47,809 nt of DNA from a virus. The notes under the pieces were generated by a model. That model saw nothing but the letters and a program-made list of their open reading frames with translations, had not been told where the DNA came from and did not search any database. A program made the translations under genes and the position numbers. This document shows, piece by piece, positions 39,977 to 47,809 of the stretch (positions within the stretch are counted from its first letter, which is position 1; each line of letters starts with the position of its first letter). The stretch is taken from IMG/VR virus record IMGVR_UViG_3300014886_000004, positions 1-47,809 of that record. One strand, given 5' to 3'.

Positions 39977-40020
39977 AAATTCTTATTCTGATATTTCATT
40001 CTTAATTTGCAATATATTCT
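39977..40020 (-). repeat. Left-cassette boundary repeat, overlaps end of tail hub gene
   Basis: Direct-repeat partner of 35470-35513, about 80% identical. In the minus strand it spans the last codons and stop of the tail hub gene and a motif AATAAGAATTT close to the DUF115-like start, so it could also serve as the cassette's promoter (TTGCAA, 17-base gap, motif). Confidence 0.65.
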
Positions 40021-42374
40021 CCATCAGCAGTTCCAACTGTTAGACTTAAGCTATCAGAATAATACCCATTCCATTTAGCTCTTACAGATAAAGTAAAGCT
40101 ATTTGAGTTATCAATTGTAAAATGGCAGGTATCATATAAGGTCTCATCCCCACTATCGATATTCACTGCAATTTGTCCTTCATATTCAAATGGATATGTA
40201 TCAGTATAACTATCAGGACTTACTTTGCCTGCTCCTGTTAAGTAAACTTTTGTTATTGGAAATACATCTATTTTTACTATACTTCCACTTCTTACTGCTT
40301 TAATTCTTTCTGGTTTCAATGGTTTCCTTGCCTTTAATGTAGGATTGATTTCAATTGCAGTAGCATCTTCTAAACTTCCAATCCTATCTGCAAAAACTGG
40401 AACTATTTTCATGTAAAAAGTAGAAGTGTAATTTAACTGTATTACATTATCTGCAATTTCCGTAATAAAAGCTTCGGCATTGGCATTATGACTTGCTTTA
40501 CCAGACCAATGTATTCCTCTTATAATTCCAGTTATATGATAATCGGTATCACCATAAGGGTCATAATTTTGAAATGCCATTATTTCGTCATCTATTATCA
40601 AAACTCTTGGTTCTATAAACAATCTATCTCTTGATATATTATCATAAACTTTAAATTCCTTATAAGGTCTAAATATTACTCCTACTTCATCATCTATATC
40701 ATAAGTTGTATCTGGATAATCATTAACAATAGTTCCTGCTGTTGCAAATGTCTTAAAAGTTCCTTGATACTTATAATCTGTTCCATCAGTACTTACATAA
40801 ACAGCAAATCCTGTTTCATATCCTTTTTCTTTGCTAACACAAATCAAATAAGCTGGATTAGTTTTATAAGTTTCTGTATATTCTAACTCCACTATCTTTA
40901 TTTTTGTAAAAGGAGTTAAATCATAAGTGGGAGTAATCCAATGAGTTCCACCAGTATCAAGATAATGTTCATCAAATATTACATCTGTATGTTGTAACAA
41001 TGTCATTTCAACTTCATTGCTATCAATTTTTGGTTCACTAATACTGACAATTCTAAAATCTCCTTTTATTCCAATTTCAGTATTTTCTATTGTTATAACA
41101 TCTCCGATATTGTAGTAGGAATATTTTAATGGAACAGTAATATTCAATGCAATTCTTGGATAGCTCTCTCTTTTCATTACATCAAAAAGTCTTTTTAAAG
41201 CAATACTTCTTTGAGAAAATGCTGTCAAATCATAAGTCTTCTGAATATCTTTACCAGCAAGAAGCTTTGCAGCAGGATTTTCTACTACCAAAGTTCTTAC
41301 TACTCCATTTTCTACAAAATTCGCTTGAAACTCATTAGGAACAGTATTCCAGCTTGGTTTACTAAATTGAAAAGAAATAAAATCGTCTTTTATTGTTCCA
41401 ACTGAAGTATCACTTTTCTTTAAAACTCTTATTGTAATTTTTCCATTATCATCATATTCCAATTGAGCATCTACCATATCACAAATTTCCTGAACAACTT
41501 CTCTTAACTCTCTTGTAGAAGAAATAACATAACTAATTCCTATTTTCTGATTGTAAAAATATTCTGCTGCTTCTGAAAATGAAGTAGAATTAATATAAGT
41601 TACATCTAATTTTCCCCAATTAACCAATAAGTCATATATTACTGCTGCTGGATTATTTCCATAATAAACTCCATCAACTTCTATATCTTCATAAGGTAAT
41701 CCTGTTTCTAATATTCTTCTAACCCAGAAATATATAGTAGGAACATAAGTTCTATTTAGTCCTATATGCATTTTCTTGAAAAAGATATGAGCAACTCCAG
41801 GAAGTCTGCTTGCATATTGTAAATCTGAATTATCTGAAGTAGTTGGATAATCTTCAGTTGTCCCATCATTAAATATTAGATAAGAAACATATACTTTATT
41901 ATTTGGAATATCACTAACAACTCCTACTGCAATAGAAAAAGGATATTCTTCTTCACCAATAGTTTTGCTTTCATCATTATCAATAAAAATCTTTTCTAAA
42001 GCAATCTTTCCCATACAGATTGCTTGCCAAATATCTAAATAATAGTGATAGCCAACGGTAACTTCTTCACTACCTCCACCTTTTCCACCTTCTACTTTTT
42101 CTGTTTCTTCTTCAGTTACTAAGCCTCCATAGTAGATAATATTTCCTGGAATTTTTACTCTACCATAAACAATTGGAATAGGTTGCCCTTCATTTGCTTG
42201 AGAAATAGAAAAATCAGATAAAGAAGCAGGTTTCATTTCCAATCCTTTAGGTTTAGGTCTATATAGATAAGCCAAATAAGATAATCCTGCCATTACAATA
42301 GCAGCAAGAATAGACCCAGTAAAATACCAAGTTAAAGCTCCAGTCATTAATACTCCTAAAAGCCAGCCAGCCAT
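40002..42374 (-). CDS. Tail tip / baseplate hub protein, J-like
   Basis: 790 residues. A hydrophobic start (1-36) is followed by DFSISQANEGQPIPIVYGRVKIPGNIIYYGGL (positions about 52-83), a block characteristic of siphophage central hub (TipJ, lambda gpJ and GTA hub) proteins; further on IWQAICMGKIALEKIFIDND and NPAAVIYDLLVN are also typical. Beta-rich domains fill the C-terminal half, including a Fn3-like end. It forms the tail tip that contacts and penetrates the envelope and follows the NlpC/P60 gene as in lambda-like tail modules. Confidence 0.85.
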   Translation of the reverse strand: MAGWLLGVLMTGALTWYFTGSILAAIVMAGLSYLAYLYRPKPKGLEMKPASLSDFSISQANEGQPIPIVYGRVKIPGNIIYYGGLVTEEETEKVEGGKGGGSEEVTVGYHYYLDIWQAICMGKIALEKIFIDNDESKTIGEEEYPFSIAVGVVSDIPNNKVYVSYLIFNDGTTEDYPTTSDNSDLQYASRLPGVAHIFFKKMHIGLNRTYVPTIYFWVRRILETGLPYEDIEVDGVYYGNNPAAVIYDLLVNWGKLDVTYINSTSFSEAAEYFYNQKIGISYVISSTRELREVVQEICDMVDAQLEYDDNGKITIRVLKKSDTSVGTIKDDFISFQFSKPSWNTVPNEFQANFVENGVVRTLVVENPAAKLLAGKDIQKTYDLTAFSQRSIALKRLFDVMKRESYPRIALNITVPLKYSYYNIGDVITIENTEIGIKGDFRIVSISEPKIDSNEVEMTLLQHTDVIFDEHYLDTGGTHWITPTYDLTPFTKIKIVELEYTETYKTNPAYLICVSKEKGYETGFAVYVSTDGTDYKYQGTFKTFATAGTIVNDYPDTTYDIDDEVGVIFRPYKEFKVYDNISRDRLFIEPRVLIIDDEIMAFQNYDPYGDTDYHITGIIRGIHWSGKASHNANAEAFITEIADNVIQLNYTSTFYMKIVPVFADRIGSLEDATAIEINPTLKARKPLKPERIKAVRSGSIVKIDVFPITKVYLTGAGKVSPDSYTDTYPFEYEGQIAVNIDSGDETLYDTCHFTIDNSNSFTLSVRAKWNGYYSDSLSLTVGTADGEYIAN

Positions 42375-42376
42375 TT

Positions 42377-42868
42377 TTACTTTCCTTTCTTAACCAATCT
42401 AATAACCAACCTTAAATGCCTTTTCCAATAATTAGTTAGCTTTTCTATGCAAACTCCCCTTTTAGGAGTAGAATGTATAAATTCATCATTTCCTAAATAA
42501 ATTCCAGAATGGTTTATAATTCCTTTCTTATTTAGTAGAGAAAATCCTAAATAGTCTCCTTCTAATAAATTTTCTTTATTGAAATCTATTTCCTGAAAAT
42601 CAAATCCATTCTTTAATAACTTTCTATGTTTTTCTACATAATCCAAAATAATCTGTTTATCTGTATGAAGCCACCAGTCTTTAGGATAATAATCATAATT
42701 CAAATCTTTCAATATTCCCAAATTCACTAAGGTTTTACCTATAAACATATTGCAATCAACCCCTCTGCCTTTGACAGTTCCCATGTGCTTATAGGGAGTT
42801 TGTATCCATGATAGAAGTTCTTCTTTTGCTCTTTTCCAATTTTCCTTATTCTCAAAATAATAAATCAT
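42377..42868 (-). CDS. NlpC/P60 tail-tip peptidase
   Basis: 163 residues with catalytic Cys39 in GRGVDCNMFI, His120 in INHSGIYLG and His132 in FIHSTP, as in NlpC/P60 cysteine peptidases. Lambda gpK-type proteins in this position help local wall cleavage or tail-tip assembly. It is 2 bp upstream of the hub gene. Confidence 0.88.
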   Translation of the reverse strand: MIYYFENKENWKRAKEELLSWIQTPYKHMGTVKGRGVDCNMFIGKTLVNLGILKDLNYDYYPKDWWLHTDKQIILDYVEKHRKLLKNGFDFQEIDFNKENLLEGDYLGFSLLNKKGIINHSGIYLGNDEFIHSTPKRGVCIEKLTNYWKRHLRLVIRLVKKGK

Positions 42869-42871
42869 TCT

Positions 42872-43666
42872 TTAGATTCCCCAAATTGTCGGATTCTTAC
42901 TTGGTATGTATGGAAAACCTAAAAAGTTTTTCAAATTATTAAATCTGTTTTTGCAAGTTTGAGGAGTCTTATCACAACCAGGATAAACTGTTACAACTTT
43001 TCCATCAACATCTTGGTCAAATGGAGCATGCAAATATATTAAATTGTTAGCTTTATCATGTTTTGTTATCATTCTATATTCTTTATTATATTCAACATAA
43101 CCATAAGTAAAGTAATCTTCTTCATAATCCCCAAAAGTAGAAGATTGCAATGCAGAACCATTATTTACAACAGCTACAGTAGTTTCTACTTTGTATTCTC
43201 CTCTATTTAATCCACATCTGCTATCAAATAAAGTGTTATTACAATAAGAAGAATAAACTAAAGGAGGGACTATTGCTTTATTTAAGCTTAATATGTCAAC
43301 TGCTCTAAAAGTTAGAGTTCTATTACTAACTCCAACAATTTCTCCTTCTCCAACAAATATTACTTTTCCAACATCTTTTTCTATAAAATATCTTGTAATC
43401 TTAACTTTTATTCTCGGAATGTTATAGTTCAGAAATTGGAATGTAACATTTTCTTTTGTTGCAAATGAAATAGTAACAACCTTCTCTTCTCCTTTTTCCT
43501 TTGTTATTTCAGTTCTTTCCATTACACAAGGAGTATAAGTATTTGTAGCATAAGTAATCTCTTGTGGATATGGAGTTAAATATAAAGTAAAATCAGGAAA
43601 TATAATATCATATAATTCTGCAAAAACTGAAAGCTGTGTTTGTTTTACTTCATCTTGGTAAGCCAT
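42872..43666 (-). CDS. DUF2163 / BR0599-type tail protein
   Basis: 264 residues. The C-terminal block YPGCDKTPQTCKNRFNNLKNF, then GFPYIPSKNP, is diagnostic of this minor tail (gpL-like) family. Together with YCNNTLFDSRCGL earlier, four Cys (about 158, 167, 237, 244) are placed as in relatives where a metal or iron-sulfur centre has been reported; that is inference here. It forms part of the baseplate between the distal tail and hub. Confidence 0.85.
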   Translation of the reverse strand: MAYQDEVKQTQLSVFAELYDIIFPDFTLYLTPYPQEITYATNTYTPCVMERTEITKEKGEEKVVTISFATKENVTFQFLNYNIPRIKVKITRYFIEKDVGKVIFVGEGEIVGVSNRTLTFRAVDILSLNKAIVPPLVYSSYCNNTLFDSRCGLNRGEYKVETTVAVVNNGSALQSSTFGDYEEDYFTYGYVEYNKEYRMITKHDKANNLIYLHAPFDQDVDGKVVTVYPGCDKTPQTCKNRFNNLKNFLGFPYIPSKNPTIWGI

Positions 43667-43668
43667 AA

Positions 43669-44331
43669 TTAAGTTCCTTCTATTTCTTTATATTCTGAAG
43701 GTAATTCTAAAAAGTTACAGGAAACTTTTACATGTAATTCATTAGTTCTTGCAAAGAAACATTGCAATTCTATTCCAGTTTCACCAAATCTTACAAGCAG
43801 AACTCTTCCAAATATAGTAACTTCTTGCGGATATATCTTTCTATTAACTACATTATCAAAATATAAAGTTTCAATTTTGTTTTCTGTATTAACTACAATA
43901 TCTGTTATCTTTCTGACAATTAGCTCACTTTCAGATAAATCTCCTTTATAAATAAATAGAAATATTCTTAAATGTTCATCATTTCTTAAGGCTAAATTTG
44001 TGGAATATATTTTTGCTTCAGAAGAACTTTTTTCTATTGGCTCTACCAATTTGAATTCATTAAACCAGCAAGGTATCCAGAATCTTTTCAATGCTCCTTT
44101 TCTATCATACCAAAAATCTATAAAATCATTTAATTCTTTTCTATTAGTAAAAGTAAAGCTACAGGAAATTCTTCTTCTGCCCTTATCTTCAAATGGATAA
44201 ATAGCAGTAGGAGTTCCTGCAAATGAGAGAACTAATCCTTGTGGCAATATTTCTACAGTATAATCATCAAAATTAGGAATAAGAGTTAATATAGTACTTT
44301 CAGTTCCTAATCCAGTAATATCAGTAATCAT
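43669..44331 (-). CDS. Minor tail protein, baseplate
   Basis: 220 residues, beta-rich. FTNRKELNDFIDFWYDRKGALKRFWIPCW (around 59-87) resembles minor tail proteins (DUF2460-like neighbours of DUF2163) at this location. It has an overlap of four bases with the next gene. The assignment relies on position and a short similarity. Confidence 0.6.
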   Translation of the reverse strand: MITDITGLGTESTILTLIPNFDDYTVEILPQGLVLSFAGTPTAIYPFEDKGRRRISCSFTFTNRKELNDFIDFWYDRKGALKRFWIPCWFNEFKLVEPIEKSSSEAKIYSTNLALRNDEHLRIFLFIYKGDLSESELIVRKITDIVVNTENKIETLYFDNVVNRKIYPQEVTIFGRVLLVRFGETGIELQCFFARTNELHVKVSCNFLELPSEYKEIEGT

Positions 44332-45377
44332 AGGTTAGCATAAATTTCTTGTAATTCTAAATTTACTTCTCCATATTTTCCTTTTATAAATTTTGGATTT
44401 ATTGAAACTATTTTACATAAAATCATTGGAAATACAAGAGTAGATTTTTTCTTAAATGAGAATGAAATAGATTCACTTAAAGTTATTTTCTTATTTGTAG
44501 CATCTACTGAAGTAACTTCTTCAGCAGTAAAATTTTGTTGCTCTTTATCGTAAATAAATATATACTTACACCTAAAGATTTCTCTGTAATTAGTGAAATC
44601 TTCATTGACATGAAATTCAGATAGATACTGTAAATCATCTTCAACTGGAGTTAATGGTTCTATACAATAAGGAACTCCTACAATCATCCCACCAGTTAGT
44701 TCAAATAAGTTCATTAATGAAGTTTTGCCTAAAATATCTATAAAAAATCTTCCAGTAAAATTTTTCTTTTCTCTATCTACTAATACTTTTCTCTGTTCTT
44801 CATTAAACATATTACTGCTTATAACAACTGGAATTTCATACCTTATTGAAAGTTCTCCAGAAATGTATTCATATAAAGGTAATAAAATTATTCTTAAACC
44901 TCTTACTGTAAGTTTCAAATGAGAATAATCTCCAGTATCATCTGTTTCAATATCAAAGTAACCATCAACAGTTGCACTTCCTTCTTTCTTAACTTCTACA
45001 AGAAAGTTTTCATAGTATAATGGTTTGTAGCTTTTATTAGTTATATCTTCAATATTGACATTATTTAAGTTGACATTTGTAATATCTTTAACTGTAATGG
45101 TTCTAAAGAAATAAGTATTCCAAAACATTACACTATAAGTTAAGTCTCTTGTAATCATTTTACAATCAATATAATTTGGGTAAATCCAAACTTGATTATA
45201 GAAAAGGTTTAAATCCAAAGAATTAAAAGCATAGTAAACTCCACTTAAGCTTTTAGTTAATGGAGCAAAATCATAATTGATAGTTGTATTTTCATTAAAT
45301 TCATTATAATCACTATAAGTAGTAGCAGTCTGTCCAGTCCAAACTGTATCTGCAAATAGGTAAGAATATGTTAACAT
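44328..45377 (-). CDS. Minor tail protein, unknown fold
   Basis: 349 residues, beta-strand rich throughout, no transmembrane segment. Late residues (KGKYGEVNLELQEIYAN) look like a beta-sandwich end. In a tail module between minor tail genes, so a virion baseplate or distal tail part is likely. No domain was recognised. Confidence 0.6.
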   Translation of the reverse strand: MLTYSYLFADTVWTGQTATTYSDYNEFNENTTINYDFAPLTKSLSGVYYAFNSLDLNLFYNQVWIYPNYIDCKMITRDLTYSVMFWNTYFFRTITVKDITNVNLNNVNIEDITNKSYKPLYYENFLVEVKKEGSATVDGYFDIETDDTGDYSHLKLTVRGLRIILLPLYEYISGELSIRYEIPVVISSNMFNEEQRKVLVDREKKNFTGRFFIDILGKTSLMNLFELTGGMIVGVPYCIEPLTPVEDDLQYLSEFHVNEDFTNYREIFRCKYIFIYDKEQQNFTAEEVTSVDATNKKITLSESISFSFKKKSTLVFPMILCKIVSINPKFIKGKYGEVNLELQEIYANL

Positions 45378-45378
45378 T

Positions 45379-46356
45379 TTATAAGTTTCCTACTTCAAAC
45401 GCTATTCCAAACTCATTAGCAAAATCTGCAACTACTAAAGGATAAATCTTAAACTTTCTTGTATTATAAGTTAAAGTTTTGTTATACCATTCAATTCCTT
45501 TATATTTGCAAAGATAAAAAGGAGTTTCTGCAATTGGTTGAATATAAGTAACACTATCTTGTTCATATTTATGATAAACAATTAAAGTCCTTAAATACAA
45601 CCTACCAAATTGATAAGGTTGAGCAGGTAATCCAGGAAGTTTATTTGTTACATCATAACAAGAATAAGATTGATCAGGGTTTCCATAATTATCCTCATTA
45701 TAGAAAATGTATCTATAATGTAATCCATAAAAAGTTTTATAGCTATTATTATAATTTCCTGAATCTGGTTCTATAGTTTCTGGGCAACAAGAAGTATCCT
45801 TATAGTAAACCTTAAGTTGATTGCTTGGAGCACATCCAAAAAAAACATTTCCTCCTGGATAGTGATTACTATAAGAAGGAACTACCCAAAGAAAATTTCC
45901 CTGTTGATTCTCATTTGGAATTTCTAACTGTCCAAACATATAAAAAACACAATGAGAATAATCAGGTTGATGGTAAGTATATCCTTCTAATATTAATACA
46001 CAAAATTGACTATTTACTATGCAATAACTATTGGTAACTACAAAATAAGAAGCATCAGCAGACCCTTGATAGGATAATGTAGGACTATACCAAGTTCCTG
46101 TATCAACTCCAGTATTTGCATCTACTTTATAAGGATGGTAATGATCATAATTTTCACTAAGATTTTGATAATTAGGGGCTTTGTATATTGTATAATAACA
46201 CTGGGTATCAGTTACATGAAAAGCTAATTTTCCTTCAGAAGAAATTTTATCATAATCTATTGTCCACCCATTTTCAGATAATTTATCTTTTAAATTATAT
46301 AGAACATCATCTATATTACTTGTTCCAAAAGCATAATAATTAAAAACCATACTCAT
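45379..46356 (-). CDS. Virion structural protein of the tail module
   Basis: 325 residues, rich in Tyr, Ser, Asn and Gly, beta-rich. The start (YYAFGTSNIDDVLYNLKDKL) and many Tyr are typical of virion surface proteins. It starts from AAGGAG and is separated from the next upstream gene by 18 bp. No family was recognised. Confidence 0.6.
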   Translation of the reverse strand: MSMVFNYYAFGTSNIDDVLYNLKDKLSENGWTIDYDKISSEGKLAFHVTDTQCYYTIYKAPNYQNLSENYDHYHPYKVDANTGVDTGTWYSPTLSYQGSADASYFVVTNSYCIVNSQFCVLILEGYTYHQPDYSHCVFYMFGQLEIPNENQQGNFLWVVPSYSNHYPGGNVFFGCAPSNQLKVYYKDTSCCPETIEPDSGNYNNSYKTFYGLHYRYIFYNEDNYGNPDQSYSCYDVTNKLPGLPAQPYQFGRLYLRTLIVYHKYEQDSVTYIQPIAETPFYLCKYKGIEWYNKTLTYNTRKFKIYPLVVADFANEFGIAFEVGNL

Positions 46357-46374
46357 AATCTCAACTCCTTTTTC

Positions 46375-47460
46375 TTATTCTTCTAAAATTGCATGCCAAT
46401 ATCTCCAATCATTTCTATAAACATCAGGAAATACTATATAACTATTCCCTTCTGTATCAGTAATAGTTGTTTCACTTGTAAAATCACTTGCGGGAACATA
46501 GTAAAGCCCTTGATAAGCTCCAACTGAGTAATCCCAAGAAGGAGAAACAATAATAGGATAAAAGAACTTGGGAAACCCAGAAGGATAATTAATTTGGGTT
46601 GAACTATCTAAATGCATTTTAGGTTGAACATAATAACAAGCATATTCATCTTTTACATTCCAAGTAGCAGTATCATCAAAATAAGCATAGCCTCTATGCA
46701 ATGGAAAATATGCTTTATCTTGTTCATCATGCCACCAAGCTTCACTATAATCATATTTACATCTATGAGAAGCAGTCAAAACTAAAGGATATTTATATTC
46801 GTCAGGCAAACATAATCTCAAAGTTAGTCCTGCATATCCAATACTATAAAAACCTTCACTTTCAACTACAATAATAACTCTTCTTTGATTAGAAAATATC
46901 CATAAATTATTGGGATTATTCCAAAATGAAATAGCAAAATTAGTATCTTCTTCTAAAGTTAAATTTCCACTATCATCAATAGAATAAGCAGCTCCTAATC
47001 TTATATGTGCTTCTGTTTCCTGTTCATAAATTTGAAATTTCATCTTTACTACTACTTCTTCTGAACCATCAGTATTATACAATACATATTCAGCTCTTTT
47101 GAATTTGTAAGAATAATCTACAGTATCTCCAGGAGAAACAGAACCAGAAGAAAAAGTAACTATTCCTAATTCTTTATCTAATGTATAATCAACTCCTTCT
47201 GTTAAAACAGTTGAACCTAAAGTAAAAGTAGCTTCTTCGACACTTATAGTAGGTAAGTAAACAGGAGAATAAGAACTATCAATTGTTATACTTCCACTAT
47301 AGTTTTTATATTGAACATTCTTTGGATCATCTTCATTTACAGTATATCTTTTTATTTGCCAATCCTTTCCAGCAGTAGAGCTATCTTCACAAATAAATCT
47401 AATTATTTTTGTCCAAGTTTCATAAATATCATTACAAGCTGTTTTTGATAAGTAAGCCAT
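46375..47460 (-). CDS. Virion structural protein of the tail module
   Basis: 361 residues, beta-rich. ATFTLGSTVLTEGVDYTLD and GIVTFSSGSVSPGDTVDYSYKFKRAEY form a small beta-domain common in phage structural proteins (a DUF2460/KGG-like turn region, residues about 77-112). The gene follows the tape-measure end by 11 bp and is preceded by AAAGGAG. Likely a tail-tip component like its neighbour at 45379. Confidence 0.65.
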   Translation of the reverse strand: MAYLSKTACNDIYETWTKIIRFICEDSSTAGKDWQIKRYTVNEDDPKNVQYKNYSGSITIDSSYSPVYLPTISVEEATFTLGSTVLTEGVDYTLDKELGIVTFSSGSVSPGDTVDYSYKFKRAEYVLYNTDGSEEVVVKMKFQIYEQETEAHIRLGAAYSIDDSGNLTLEEDTNFAISFWNNPNNLWIFSNQRRVIIVVESEGFYSIGYAGLTLRLCLPDEYKYPLVLTASHRCKYDYSEAWWHDEQDKAYFPLHRGYAYFDDTATWNVKDEYACYYVQPKMHLDSSTQINYPSGFPKFFYPIIVSPSWDYSVGAYQGLYYVPASDFTSETTITDTEGNSYIVFPDVYRNDWRYWHAILEE

Positions 47461-47471
47461 ATCTTACTCCT

Positions 47472-47809
47472 TTATCTACTTAACAAAATTTTTCTAACTT
47501 TACTTGCTTGATTTGATATTACATTCAATACCATTTTTTGTCCTACTGGAGTTGCTAAATATTCTCCTACTAATTTTGGATCAAGAACATTTACTATTTG
47601 TATTGGTTGAGAAGTTATTTTTTCTTGTCCTATTATTTCAACTGGAATTGCTTTTCCATTTGGTAATGGGACTACTGCTTCTGGTTTTCCTTCTCCTATT
47701 AATCCTAATGTAGGCTTTTCTACAATTCCACCATAAGCAAATTGCTTTAAAGGGATAAAGTTTCCTGGTAATATTCCACCTTTAGCTGCTGTAATTCCAA
47801 ATAATTGTC
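47472..47809 (-). CDS. Tape-measure protein, C-terminal fragment (window edge)
   Basis: I translated the last 112 codons by hand; the gene continues beyond the window. Residues near the start of the fragment read FAYGGIVEKPTLGLIGEGKPEAVVPLPNG, which contains the motif GGI...PT-ALIGE-GPEAVVPL found near the C-terminus of most siphophage tape-measure proteins. It sets tail length and is ejected with DNA. Stop TAA at 47472-47474. Confidence 0.85.
   Translation of the reverse strand, partial: QLFGITAAKGGILPGNFIPLKQFAYGGIVEKPTLGLIGEGKPEAVVPLPNGKAIPVEIIGQEKITSQPIQIVNVLDPKLVGEYLATPVGQKMVLNVISNQASKVRKILLSR

Noticed and set aside
35470-40020. Insertion sequence or integron
   Set aside because: No transposase, integrase or terminal inverted repeats; only an imperfect direct repeat.

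Overview
The window is about 48 kb of an AT-rich genome of a tailed double-stranded DNA bacteriophage (siphovirus-like), or of a prophage of that type. The evidence is a contiguous set of tail genes (tape-measure C-terminus, several minor tail proteins, a DUF2163-type protein, an NlpC/P60 peptidase, a J-like tail hub, a tail fibre), a lysis cluster and a viral DNA replication and recombination set. Shine-Dalgarno sites (AAGGAGG) and TTGACA/TATAAT promoters point to a bacterial host. Oxygen-sensitive ribonucleotide reduction (NrdD/NrdG) suggests an anaerobic or microaerobic host. Two coiled-coil membrane proteins resembling spanins hint at a Gram-negative envelope. The AGA/ATA-rich codons and K/E/I-rich proteins would fit a low-GC thermophile, but the host cannot be fixed from this sequence. 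No integrase, tRNA gene or CRISPR array was recognised.

Layout. (1) 1-993, leftward: an amidinotransferase/deiminase-fold enzyme cut by the window edge. (2) 1057-3861, rightward: a metallophosphoesterase carrying two inteins. (3) 3867-20489, leftward: a long early-type operon. It holds many small unknown proteins plus an HUH endonuclease, UvsY-like mediator, gp32-like SSB, RecA-like recombinase, RuvC-like resolvase, a possible archaeo-eukaryotic primase, ThyX, a Toprim primase and a DNA methyltransferase. It is fed by at least four closely similar promoters (consensus TTGACA-N16/17-TATAATAATA). (4) 20490-20573: a divergent promoter region. (5) 20574-29763, rightward: small genes, two gene-free blocks of about 600 bp on either side of a zinc-binding protein and a possible RAMP/Cas7-fold protein, then a UDG-domain/DNA polymerase A fusion, a terminator, nrdG and an intein-containing nrdD. 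(6) 29985-33125, leftward: lysis cluster and unknowns. (7) 33149-47809, leftward: tail fibre, a DUF723/GIY-YIG endonuclease, a five-gene glycosyltransferase/sulfotransferase cassette, then the tail module up to the tape-measure end.

How it fits together. The early leftward operon and the polA/nrd block form a replication unit: priming, polymerase, recombination, dTMP and dNTP supply. The right half makes the tail and lyses the cell. The most unusual elements are the three related LAGLIDADG inteins; the glycan/sulfation cassette bounded by imperfect direct repeats; the possible orphan RAMP-fold protein beside a C-poor, GTTTTG-rich gene-free block; the hairpin-bearing AT-rich block; an A7 frameshift candidate that would append a zinc finger; an HUH protein in a tailed phage; and a recurrent AAGATAAGAATTT motif in front of accessory modules.
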